A stretch of 41,916 bases of DNA from an uncultured Bacteroidales bacterium (GCA_905233475.1 CAJOEN010000008.1:1-41916), one strand, 5' to 3'; shown: positions 1 to 8,828, numbered from the stretch's first letter. Made by a program: numbers and translations. The notes: generated from the letters alone by a model not told the origin.

Positions 1-105
1 ACTTTGACAAATTGCTGTTTGGCAAACCACATCATTGCTATATATCAATGCTTTACATTTTTATTACGTTGCCTATGATTTTTTATCGGACACCAATAAA
101 AAAAA
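1..105 (+). mobile_element. possible right end of an insertion sequence (partial)
   Basis: Bases 81-97 (TTTTATCGGACACCAAT) plus the following A-run form a 25-base match, inverted, to bases 41776-41800 near the other edge. The layout is what two same-direction copies of one insertion sequence would give: a right terminal repeat here and a left terminal repeat there. No transposase can be read with confidence in bases 1-80, and no stop codon or family motif fixes the frame. The alternative is a shared upstream regulatory element, since both copies lie just upstream of a gene in the same orientation. Confidence 0.3.
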
Positions 106-110
106 ACACT

Positions 111-437
111 ATGGTAGTAATAAAAAACATACACGGGGAAGTAATAGCCGAAATCGAGGTTCCGGCTGAAGAAATACGGGATATTCATGGTAAACTTGTG
201 AAGGTTATACCTGCCGACAGGACGTATGACCTTTACCTGTCGTTTATGGACTTGCATGAGGCGGATTTGCGAGGATGGGATTTGTCAATGGAGGAATTTA
301 TCGATACAGACCTTACGGATGCCGACCTTTCCGGAGCTGATATGAGCAGAAGTTCTATTTGGAGTGCAAGGCTTGATGGAGCAAATCTCGAAGGGGCAGA
401 CGTTCCAATGCGCTCCCATAGACCGGCTTTTATGTAA
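111..437 (+). CDS. small pentapeptide-repeat protein
   Basis: The predicted protein has 108 residues from the ATG at 111; a longer frame extends upstream, but it would run through the inverted-repeat element. Residues 1-45 are a beta-rich lead (MVVIKNIHGEVIAEIEVP). Residues 47-99 form about ten tandem five-residue units of the A(D/N)LxG type, such as ADLRG, ADLSG and ANLEG, expected to build a right-handed quadrilateral beta-helix. No signal peptide is visible, so a cytoplasmic location is likely. Pentapeptide proteins have varied roles, including DNA mimicry that protects gyrase, and no specific role can be assigned here. The stop is only 16 bases before the first CRISPR repeat and the gene points the same way as the array. 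The short tail after the repeats may mean the protein is truncated compared with relatives. Confidence 0.7.
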   Translation: MVVIKNIHGEVIAEIEVPAEEIRDIHGKLVKVIPADRTYDLYLSFMDLHEADLRGWDLSMEEFIDTDLTDADLSGADMSRSSIWSARLDGANLEGADVPMRSHRPAFM

Positions 438-453
438 TTTATTATTAAAAACT

Positions 454-955
454 TCGATAATTCGCAGAAAAATTGTATCTTTGCAAGTTCTTAAACATCA
501 TGGTTCACGTTATGTTTCTGCTTGCTGAGTTGTGATTCGCAGAAAAATTGTATCTTTGCAAGTTCTTAAACATCCATTACTATCAATATAGATAGTATCT
601 ATGAGTTGTGATTCGCAGAAAAATTGTATCTTTGCAAGTTCTTAAACATCAGCAAGACCTTTTTTAACAGGCATTTCATCGTTGTGATTCGCAGAAAAAT
701 TGTATCTTTGCAAGTTCTTAAACATCATGATAATTTGAAGGTATTATTGGAAGTAAGTTGTGATTCGCAGAAAAATTGTATCTTTGCAAGTTCTTAAACA
801 TCACGGAAAAGATCGGAAAACAACAGCTTAAAGTTGTGATTCGCAGAAAAATTGTATCTTTGCAAGTTCTTAAACATCCCTCGATGTCTGCGTTCTTTAT
901 CAATTCTTCGTTGTGATTCGCAGAAAAATTGTATCTTTGCAAGTTCTTAAACATC
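454..955 (+). CRISPR. type II-C CRISPR array, 7 repeats and 6 spacers
   Basis: Seven 46-nt repeats start at 454, 529, 605, 681, 757, 833 and 910. Repeats 2-7 are identical, begin GTTGTGATTCGC and end TTAAACATC. Repeat 1 differs in five of its first six bases. The spacers are 29, 30, 30, 30, 30 and 31 nt and all different. Repeats of 46-47 nt are usual for Bacteroidota type II-C loci. The orientation is set by the tracrRNA anti-repeat at 7590-7610, which pairs with the first half of the repeat when the array is read on the plus strand, giving spacer-then-repeat guides. Each repeat contains TATCTTTG at its positions 23-30, the Bacteroidota -7 box, with a TTG about 18 bases before it. Each repeat may therefore start its own short crRNA into the next spacer. 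Transcription converges with the cas operon. Confidence 0.97.
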
Positions 956-1007
956 ACATTCTTTGCAAAGATTTGTAATTCAAATAGATGGAGCTTGTTT
1001 TAGGAAT

Positions 1008-1039
1008 AAAAAATCCCGCCAAAACGGCGGGATTTTTTT
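1008..1039. terminator. bidirectional terminator between CRISPR array and cas2
   Basis: A 9-bp perfect stem (AATCCCGCC, 1012-1020, with GGCGGGATT, 1026-1034) has a 5-base loop. It is flanked by an A-run at 1008-1013 and a T-run at 1033-1039. It can end both the plus-strand array transcript and the minus-strand cas operon. Confidence 0.85.
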
Positions 1040-1063
1040 GTTTTTGGGCATGTTTTTTTTGTT

Positions 1064-2331
<1,268 letters not shown>

Positions 2332-2336
2332 AATTG

Positions 2337-3164
2337 TTATTCTATTTCAAGATTGGTTTGTTTCGGCAGGTAGTTGTCGGGGTTGGATACGCTGCGACCT
2401 AGTTCTTTTTCCGTTTCTTTGCGTGCCACACCTGCCACTTTTCCTCCTCGGCGGGCTATTTGTTGGCTTTGGCCAAAGGTTTCGGGCTGTTCTTTTTCGG
2501 AAATCTCTGTTGTAACGCGTTCGCCCAGCATGGTGAAGATGAGTTCAAGGTCGTCCATGTGGTCGCGGAGGTTTTGGTTTTTCTTGGTTAGTCCCTTGAA
2601 TTCTTTGTATTCGGAGGGCGTCATTCCGAAAGTGGCTTTGGAAATTTCGGCTGTGAGTATGGCAAAATCCTTTTCGGAAGTAATTCCGCGTTTTTTCCAT
2701 TCGTCGGTAAGGTTCTGGCGGATGGCTATGCCGCGCAGACGCTTGTCGATCCAATCCTTTGGATAGCCTTTTTTCTCGTAGAGTTCTTTCATGCGTTCCT
2801 GTGCCAGTTCGGGGTTTTCTATTTCGAGCATACGTTCGTAGCCCACGGTGGCCAGCCATTGCTTGAAAGGCTCGGCTTTGGGTGATGGTATGGACTGGAT
2901 GATGCGGAAAAGGCCTTTGACGTTGGCGGTCTGTACTTTTCTACGTTTCCCGTCATGCGCAATCATTTCAAGGGGGGTACAAATTGTACCCCAGTTGGAA
3001 TTCAGTCCTTCGTCACGTGACCGCATCCGTTTGATGTACTGTTTGGGGTCATTGCTATCGGTCAATGCCTCAACGACATCATATATAGAGAAATACCATT
3101 GCTCTTCTTCGTCGTTCCATACGGAACGTATTTTCTTGTCTTGAAATAGTTTGATGTTGCTCAT
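2337..3164 (-). CDS. Bro-N domain protein (phage-antirepressor/DinD-like) inside the cas operon
   Basis: The predicted protein has 275 residues. Residues 5-115 match the Bro-N fold: the opening IKLFQDKKIRSVWNDEEEQW, then YFSIYDVVEALTDS, and later RIIQSIPSPKAEPFKQWLATVGYER. Residues 118-245 match the helical C-terminal part of the stand-alone chromosomal Bro-N/antirepressor family common in Bacteroidota (KGYPKDWIDKRL, LTDEWKKRG, AILTAEI, TTEISEKEQPETF). Bro-N domains bind DNA in phage and baculovirus proteins; the function of the chromosomal family is not settled, and DinD of E. coli is a distant relative. The gene lies 10 bases after cas9 and 5 bases before cas1, same strand, so it is translated from the cas mRNA. 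It is not a standard type II component. Roles such as regulating the operon or the array, or DNA binding during adaptation, are inference only. Confidence 0.88.
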   Translation of the reverse strand: MSNIKLFQDKKIRSVWNDEEEQWYFSIYDVVEALTDSNDPKQYIKRMRSRDEGLNSNWGTICTPLEMIAHDGKRRKVQTANVKGLFRIIQSIPSPKAEPFKQWLATVGYERMLEIENPELAQERMKELYEKKGYPKDWIDKRLRGIAIRQNLTDEWKKRGITSEKDFAILTAEISKATFGMTPSEYKEFKGLTKKNQNLRDHMDDLELIFTMLGERVTTEISEKEQPETFGQSQQIARRGGKVAGVARKETEKELGRSVSNPDNYLPKQTNLEIE

Positions 3165-3174
3165 AGTTCATTAA

Positions 3175-6100
3175 TTAATATTCTCCAATGGAAACAATTT
3201 GACCAATGTGACTGACGCGAACTTTTATGATAGTTGGTGCACCATTTTGGCCTATACCATTAAGTCCTAATTGTGGTTTATAAGTAATTCCTTTTAATTC
3301 TTTAGGTTCTGCAACGGTTGTTTCTAAATGATGTCTGAAAAAATAATTCTTTGTAGCTATTTTTTGCACCCTAAACAAATTAGGACTAATCTCGGCATAA
3401 TTAGCAGGATTGCAGTACCATTCTTTATCGTGGTCTAATGGATTGAAAATCATATTGCCGTTTTCATCGTAACCCGGGAAAACAAAATATTCGTTCTGCT
3501 TCATAGAGAACATAAACTGCCAACCTTCGTCTTTCTTGTATTCCTTGTCAATTATCGGGTATCCCAACATAGCATGCGAAGTGGCCTCGTAGAAAGAAAC
3601 AACATTTTCATCGAGTTCATATTGCACATTTCCTTTTTCGTCAAGGAGAGTTTCACCCTTTTTGTCAATTTTTGGCCTGCGGTAAATGGCCACGTGGTGG
3701 TTGTTGCCGGTATTGACGAAATCAACGGGTTGCTTATTACCGTTTTCATCAAGAACGGGCTTGCCATCCTTATCATGTTTGTCGTGCAAGGCAACGGCAT
3801 TATTGATACCAAATATTGTAACTCGTTTTATGCTGATACCTTTTTCTTTATTGAGCCAAATCGGATTTTCATCCAAATTTGAGAAGGCTTTTTTTGCATC
3901 GCCGCCAAATTCTTTCAGGCGGTTTTCCAATAACTGTTTAATGCGTTTATCAACGACTTTTTCAATGTTCAAATCGGGCGATACTTCTTTGCGAATGGTA
4001 TATGCGGTTTCATAAGTAATTGTCTTGACTTTTTCGGGAACCTTAAGCGTGTGCAAATTATAGAGCCATATAGGATTTTTTTCGGGAGAGTTTTTGCCCG
4101 AGAAAGCTTTTTTTGCATCGTTGTCGAATTGGGTCAGACGCTTGAGCAAAGCTTCGTGATAACGAGGACTGGCAACCGTAGCAATCTTCGCACTGTCAAA
4201 AGAGGCATTCACTTTTTCTTCTTTCACAACTGGTTGCTGACAGCGGCCGTAAACTGTTTCTAAATGAAGTTGTCCACGAGGTGTTTTTGCCAATTGTCCT
4301 CTGATAGTTTTTTTATTTCCGTTTTTATCTGTTGTTTCTGTAGTAACCGAATTATTAGCTTTGTTTATGTTCCTAGTTACGACTTTGTTCTTAGCCTTTA
4401 TCGAGATAAGCGTGTTTTCCAATTGCCGTTTGGCCTCGGCGCGGAACTCATCGAGCGGCATTGGCGGATTGAAGCGTAACTTGCCGTGGTTGTCTCGGTA
4501 AAGTTCCTTTCGTTCAATAGCATAAACGGCAGTTTTGCGCTGTTCTTTGTCTAATAATGTTATTTCCACCATATCTAAATCAATCCAATCATCAACACCT
4601 TTTTGCACTCGTGCGTTCAAATTGTTCAGATATTGAATGAAACTCCGTTTTGTGAAGGCAATTGTGAGAGCATCCATAGCGTGGTGGCGATGGTCGTTGC
4701 GCTTTGTCCATTCTTTTATGCGGCGAATTCGTTGACCGTCGCGGCCTTCAATAATTTCGGTTAAACCAAGTTTGTCGTATTTGTCCCAATTGAGTTCCTG
4801 CATTACATCCACAAGTTGCCAATCTTCGCGCAGACGGTCGGTTATTGAGCCAGTTGTGGGTACAACAAAACGTACAATGTTTTCCAGTATTTCTTTTGCT
4901 TTTTTGGCAATGTATTGTGAATCACGCAAGTCGCGATTGATAAAGCCCGATGGAATGTCGGATTCCTTCATAAGTAGTTTGTCGTGCTTGGCTTTGCTTA
5001 TTGCCTTGTCGGCCAATAATTTATCAATACGGTTCTGATATTTCTGCAGCTCATCGATTCCATATTTGCTTTCAACAAAATCGAAAGCGGTAACATTGCT
5101 TTTTTCAAGGTTCACTTGTCGTGCTTCAAGCGTTTTGTTTGAAAAAGAATCGTCGAAAAGTTTTGCTTGAGGTATAATATGTTCAATATCAAACTCTTTG
5201 CTAAACAGTTTTTCTTGCGGGATGTATGTATTTGAGTATAAGGTGTGAAAACCGTTGTCTTTCAGTTCCAAATATAGCTTGTAGCGAATGATGTCGTTTC
5301 GGCTGACATGCGTTAGGCAGAATGGCTCTTTTTGCAGTATTTTCGTGTATTCGTCGTGAAGTTTCGACGAGGCGTTGATTTTCTTTGTCATTTCTTCGCG
5401 CTCTTTTGCTGATTTTTTAAGTTCGCGAGCTAATTCTATTCGTATTTCATCGGGCTTGCCGTACTCTTCTACAATACCATTCACAACATTCACCATTTGG
5501 TTAAGAATCTTTTCAACAACAGGATTACGAAGACTATTGCGGGGAATAAGCTCCAGTTTGTCTTTCAAGACTTTGTTTTGTATTTCTTCTTTTGTGAGAG
5601 AGTTTTTAGAGTGTCGGTAGCCAGCGTATTCGCAAGCTAAACTATACTCGTTACCTTCTTTCATAAATGGCAGTATTTTTCGCATAGCCTTGGAGCTCAA
5701 ACTACCATAATCGGGCTGGAATGTTATGCCAGCAAGAATTGTGGCCGATTCTTTGTCGAAATTATATTTTTCTTGTAGTTTTGCAATCAGGTTACCGTTG
5801 CCAAGTTCTGTTTTGTCGCCTTCAAAAAAATAAAGCAAATGCCAAAGTTGGTACATCGGTTGCAGTTCAAAGGCTTTCCCATCAAGCGAAGAATCAAATT
5901 TTAAAATTTTGGTATTGAATCCTAATGCAGTAAACACATCGGTAACAATCTCAATGGCACTGCTTGATTCCATTTTGGAGAAATCGTGCTCGCCGTGTCC
6001 AGTTATTTCAACTATAGTTTGGTATGCTTTAAAAAGTTCAGCTTGTGTACGGTTGCCTTCCAGTTCCTTGAAATTGAGGTCAAGTTCTTTGTTATTTTTG

Positions 6101-7515
6101 AAAAGTAGTTTAAGCGCATCGTTTTTTGATAGTTTTTCTTTATAGTTAAGTTCGACAAACAAAGCCTCTTTTTCTTCTTGCGAGAGATATCGCTTGCTTT
6201 TCTCGCTTATTACTTGCACGTTATTAAGTATTTGCCAAATCTTAAATTCTTGAAATAACGGCGAAGATTTCGGGCAGACACGTAAGCCAATAGTTTTTGT
6301 TTTCTTTTTTCCGTCAATCTCTACCTCAATATGTTGGCTTTCGAACTCGCAGAAAGAAATTAAACCTTTCTGTGATTTGAGTGGGCGTTGGTAAAATATA
6401 ACAATGTCACGTATTTCTTTTTTTAGTTCTGGCGTTAGTTCTTTGTGGAATTTTGCTTGTGTTTCCCAAATGGTTTCAAACTCATTTAAATAGTCTTGTC
6501 TGTAAAATACTTGATTTTTAAGACTATAATTTGGATTTTTGTCCAGTTGTGCCATTTGGAATTGTCCAACTGTCATATTGTTGAAATAAAGTTCTTTACT
6601 TCTATCGCTGATATTGCCTAAATAACCACTTGCATTATTGATTTGTCCGTTTACTTCTTGAAGTACAATTGCAAGCTCTTCTAAATCAATTTTTTCAGTA
6701 AGGGCATTTGTTCGCCATTGGTAATTTTCAAATTTTAGTTCGGCACCCTTTGTGTTTCTTTTTATGCCTACGATTTTAAAAGGTTTGGCACAAATTGCCC
6801 ACGTCTGACTTTTATTTTTTCCTTTTAAATCTTCTTTTAAAGTATCAGAAAGTAATTCAGGATAAAATTGTTTTTGAAAGTTCCAAAGTTTGTCAAATTC
6901 GGTTTGTAGGTCTGAACGATAAAAGTCGGGCAAATATTTCTTTCCTTGTTTCAGAAGGTTTAAAGACAATTGTCCAGGGGTAAGGTTGTTTTCGTACAAC
7001 TGCTTTGCAACTTCCATTCCATCAATCAACTGACCTTCTTCGGTAGATTTTGCTTTGCGACTGCTCTTATAGCCGCGTTTCTTGTTGATCATCAGAAGCA
7101 CTCTGGCAAATTCTTGCAGCGAAATTTCCTCGGTGGCTGCTTTTGCTCGCAAACTGTATGTTTCAAAAGTGGTATTATTACCATTTTCAGAAAGAATTGT
7201 TACATCTGTTATAAAATGATGTTCTTTCAAAATAGCAATAAGGTTCTCACGACGAAGTTTATAACGCTGAAGGTTGCGACGCATACTTCTTTTGAGGGTT
7301 CTTCCTGCATTGCACGATATTCCTTTTCCTCCGCAAAAATCTTTTACTGGTTCTTTTGATTCTTTTCCAGTTTCTGTGCTAACAAAATTGTCGTAATGGA
7401 TAGTCCTTACACCTAATTTTATAATAGAGGATTTTTCTTGGGCATTTTCCGCTTCGTTTACCATTGCCCAGCCGATGCTGTTTGTACCGAGGTCGAGACC
7501 TAATATTTTCTTCAT
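3175..7515 (-). CDS. cas9: RNA-guided endonuclease Cas9 (type II-C)
   Basis: Cas9 cuts DNA matching a spacer using crRNA paired with tracrRNA. All catalytic parts are present in the 1446 residues: RuvC-I with Asp8 (ILGLDLGTNSIGWA), an arginine-rich bridge helix at about 71-93 (GRTLKRSMRRNLQRYKLRRE), RuvC-II Glu694 (IRIELAREL), HNH His779 (FDIEHIIPQAKLFDDSF) with Asn802, and RuvC-III His945/Asp948 (DHRHHAMDAL). The length fits the large Bacteroidota II-C Cas9s. The C-terminal region has a repeated motif, DAKKAFS...NPIWL, at 1132-1151 and 1206-1221. Base composition is AT-richer than cas1 and the Bro-N gene. The only good promoter upstream on this strand is the tracrRNA one, so expression may depend on read-through of the tracrRNA terminator. 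The PAM cannot be deduced from the sequence. Confidence 0.98.
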   Translation of the reverse strand: MKKILGLDLGTNSIGWAMVNEAENAQEKSSIIKLGVRTIHYDNFVSTETGKESKEPVKDFCGGKGISCNAGRTLKRSMRRNLQRYKLRRENLIAILKEHHFITDVTILSENGNNTTFETYSLRAKAATEEISLQEFARVLLMINKKRGYKSSRKAKSTEEGQLIDGMEVAKQLYENNLTPGQLSLNLLKQGKKYLPDFYRSDLQTEFDKLWNFQKQFYPELLSDTLKEDLKGKNKSQTWAICAKPFKIVGIKRNTKGAELKFENYQWRTNALTEKIDLEELAIVLQEVNGQINNASGYLGNISDRSKELYFNNMTVGQFQMAQLDKNPNYSLKNQVFYRQDYLNEFETIWETQAKFHKELTPELKKEIRDIVIFYQRPLKSQKGLISFCEFESQHIEVEIDGKKKTKTIGLRVCPKSSPLFQEFKIWQILNNVQVISEKSKRYLSQEEKEALFVELNYKEKLSKNDALKLLFKNNKELDLNFKELEGNRTQAELFKAYQTIVEITGHGEHDFSKMESSSAIEIVTDVFTALGFNTKILKFDSSLDGKAFELQPMYQLWHLLYFFEGDKTELGNGNLIAKLQEKYNFDKESATILAGITFQPDYGSLSSKAMRKILPFMKEGNEYSLACEYAGYRHSKNSLTKEEIQNKVLKDKLELIPRNSLRNPVVEKILNQMVNVVNGIVEEYGKPDEIRIELARELKKSAKEREEMTKKINASSKLHDEYTKILQKEPFCLTHVSRNDIIRYKLYLELKDNGFHTLYSNTYIPQEKLFSKEFDIEHIIPQAKLFDDSFSNKTLEARQVNLEKSNVTAFDFVESKYGIDELQKYQNRIDKLLADKAISKAKHDKLLMKESDIPSGFINRDLRDSQYIAKKAKEILENIVRFVVPTTGSITDRLREDWQLVDVMQELNWDKYDKLGLTEIIEGRDGQRIRRIKEWTKRNDHRHHAMDALTIAFTKRSFIQYLNNLNARVQKGVDDWIDLDMVEITLLDKEQRKTAVYAIERKELYRDNHGKLRFNPPMPLDEFRAEAKRQLENTLISIKAKNKVVTRNINKANNSVTTETTDKNGNKKTIRGQLAKTPRGQLHLETVYGRCQQPVVKEEKVNASFDSAKIATVASPRYHEALLKRLTQFDNDAKKAFSGKNSPEKNPIWLYNLHTLKVPEKVKTITYETAYTIRKEVSPDLNIEKVVDKRIKQLLENRLKEFGGDAKKAFSNLDENPIWLNKEKGISIKRVTIFGINNAVALHDKHDKDGKPVLDENGNKQPVDFVNTGNNHHVAIYRRPKIDKKGETLLDEKGNVQYELDENVVSFYEATSHAMLGYPIIDKEYKKDEGWQFMFSMKQNEYFVFPGYDENGNMIFNPLDHDKEWYCNPANYAEISPNLFRVQKIATKNYFFRHHLETTVAEPKELKGITYKPQLGLNGIGQNGAPTIIKVRVSHIGQIVSIGEY

Positions 7516-7532
7516 TTTTTATGGTTTTAATT

Positions 7533-7560
7533 AAAAAAGGGCGAGGATAAATCCCCGCCC
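7533..7560 (-). terminator. tracrRNA terminator
   Basis: On the minus strand the stem GGGCGGGGAT (7560-7551) pairs with ATCCTCGCCC (7548-7539) with one G-U pair, followed by six T (7538-7533). It ends 18 bases before the cas9 start and forms the last hairpin of the tracrRNA. Confidence 0.85.
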
Positions 7561-7610
7561 TGAATGTTTTCACAACGGAATAATCCTTATTGTGATTCGC
7601 AAAAAATTGT
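7533..7610 (-). ncRNA. tracrRNA of the type II-C system
   Basis: Bases 7590-7610 match the repeat segment TTGTGATTCGCAGAAAAATTGT except for one missing base and so, read on the minus strand, form an anti-repeat able to pair with the 5' half of the crRNA repeat. Next come a short nexus-like hairpin (GGATTATTCC, 7586-7577) and the terminator hairpin with T-run. A -7 box TATCTTTG at 7622-7615 puts the predicted 5' end close to 7607-7610, so the anti-repeat is at the very 5' end and the RNA is about 75-78 nt. The 5' end is predicted, not measured. It lies directly upstream of cas9 on the same strand. Confidence 0.85.
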
Positions 7611-7614
7611 TCTG

Positions 7615-7622
7615 CAAAGATA
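7615..7622 (-). promoter_or_regulatory. -7 box of tracrRNA (and probably cas operon) promoter
   Basis: TATCTTTG on the minus strand matches the Bacteroidota TAnnTTTG box. It is the only such box between cas9 and the divergent radical SAM gene on this strand. No clear -33 TTTG is seen. Confidence 0.65.
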
Positions 7623-7662
7623 AGAAATTTTATCGAAACATCCCACATTTTACAAAAAATCT

Positions 7663-7670
7663 TATCTTTG
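7663..7670 (+). promoter_or_regulatory. -7 box of the radical SAM gene promoter
   Basis: TATCTTTG, 20 bases before the ATG at 7691. With its flanks (7660-7672) it is a perfect 13-base inverted copy of the tracrRNA promoter box at 7613-7625. Confidence 0.65.
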
Positions 7671-7690
7671 CACAGCCAAAACACGCATCA

Positions 7691-8698
7691 ATGACAAAAA
7701 CAAAACACCGCACAATACCGATTTTCGTGCCCGAAGTGTCGTGTCCGAACCAGTGCATATACTGCAACCAGAGGGTTATCTCCGGCCAGCAGCACATGCC
7801 CACGGACGGGGAGATTGTGGACACCATAGAGCGTTACTCCTCCACCTTTGAAAAAGGCACACATGTGGAGTTGGCGTTTTTCGGCGGCAATTTCACCGGC
7901 ATACCCATTGCCGAGCAGCAGCGTTTGTTCGATCTTGTGCGGCCGTACTGCCAGCGCCTCGGGGTGCAGGGCATACGTCTCTCCACCCGTCCCGACTACA
8001 TCGACGAGAGCAGGGCGGATTTTCTAAAAGCCAACGGCGTTACCACCGTGGAGCTTGGCGTGCAGTCGTTGGACGACGAGGTGCTGCGCACCGTCCACCG
8101 CGGCTACACCGCCAGCACCGTGGAGCAGGCGGCGGCGATAATACAGTCGCGGGGCATGGAAGTGGGCATGCAGATGATGGTGGGGCTCCCCGGCGACACT
8201 GCCGAAAAAGCCCTGAACACCGCCCGACGCATTGTGGAGCTCGGCGCCACCAACACCCGCATTTATCCCACCCTTGTGGTGGCACATACTGTGCTGGCAC
8301 GCATGTACGAGCAGGGGCTGTACCGGCCGCTTAGCTTGCAGGAGGCTGTGAGTCAGGTTAAAGATATTTTGTATCTCTTTGAAACAAAAGGTATTACAGT
8401 ACTGCGTGTGGGACTGCACCCTACCGAGGGTTTCATCAGCGGCACCGATTATTTGGCCGGACCTTTCCACGTGGCTTTCAAGGAGTTGGTGCAGACCGAG
8501 ATTTGGCACGACCTGCTAAAAAAGGCCGATATTCCGTCGGAAAACATCAAAATTACCGTGCCCAAAAGTCAGCTCAATGCAGCGGTGGGACATCATGGCA
8601 AAAATCGCGAAATGCTTTTAAAATACTGTAAAATAGTAAAATACCAAATTTCTCAAGATATGCCAAAATATCATTGGACTATTGATAAAATAGTGTAG
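7691..8698 (+). CDS. radical SAM protein, Elp3-like (COG1243 type)
   Basis: The 335-residue protein has the 4Fe-4S radical SAM signature CPNQCIYC at residues 18-25 (Cys18, Cys22, Cys25) after the opening IPIFVPEVS. A TIM-barrel pattern follows (AFFGGNFTG, STRPDYI, VELGVQSLDDEVL, VGLPGDT). The C-terminal section (IKITVPKSQLNAAVGHHGKNRE) matches the radical SAM C-terminal domain of Elp3-like proteins. No acetyltransferase domain is attached, unlike true Elp3, so it is probably an RNA- or protein-modifying enzyme of unknown substrate. The start at 7691 is chosen because the promoter box at 7663-7670 lies inside any longer frame. It is divergent from tracrRNA/cas9 and much richer in G+C; probably a host gene, not part of the CRISPR system. 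Confidence 0.85.
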   Translation: MTKTKHRTIPIFVPEVSCPNQCIYCNQRVISGQQHMPTDGEIVDTIERYSSTFEKGTHVELAFFGGNFTGIPIAEQQRLFDLVRPYCQRLGVQGIRLSTRPDYIDESRADFLKANGVTTVELGVQSLDDEVLRTVHRGYTASTVEQAAAIIQSRGMEVGMQMMVGLPGDTAEKALNTARRIVELGATNTRIYPTLVVAHTVLARMYEQGLYRPLSLQEAVSQVKDILYLFETKGITVLRVGLHPTEGFISGTDYLAGPFHVAFKELVQTEIWHDLLKKADIPSENIKITVPKSQLNAAVGHHGKNREMLLKYCKIVKYQISQDMPKYHWTIDKIV

Positions 8699-8828
8699 TT
8701 GCCTCATTTTCAAACGATATTTTGCAATATTCTGTTTTATATGTCTTTGCATAAATAATTTTTCGATACCAATCCGAAGCAAGTTGTTCGGCATATTGCC
8801 ACAGAGCATTGTCAAAAAAATTTTGCAT
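8679..8828 (-). CDS. possible small ORF, unknown (49 aa)
   Basis: An open frame of 49 residues beginning MQNFFDNALWQYAEQLASDW and ending in TLFYQ has a natural-looking composition. It overlaps the 3' end of the radical SAM gene by 20 bases on the opposite strand and fills the otherwise empty gap before the next gene. No family is recognised and no promoter or ribosome site is clear. It may be a remnant of a longer gene. Confidence 0.2.
   Translation of the reverse strand: MQNFFDNALWQYAEQLASDWYRKIIYAKTYKTEYCKISFENEATTLFYQ

Noticed and set aside
718..957. Minus-strand open frame across the CRISPR array
   Set aside because: It is made of repeats and spacers read in one frame, which gives a repeated peptide; it is not a gene.
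7592..7690. Upstream extension of the radical SAM protein (33 extra codons)
   Set aside because: It would run through the tracrRNA anti-repeat and both promoter boxes; the family N-terminus starts just after the Met at 7691.
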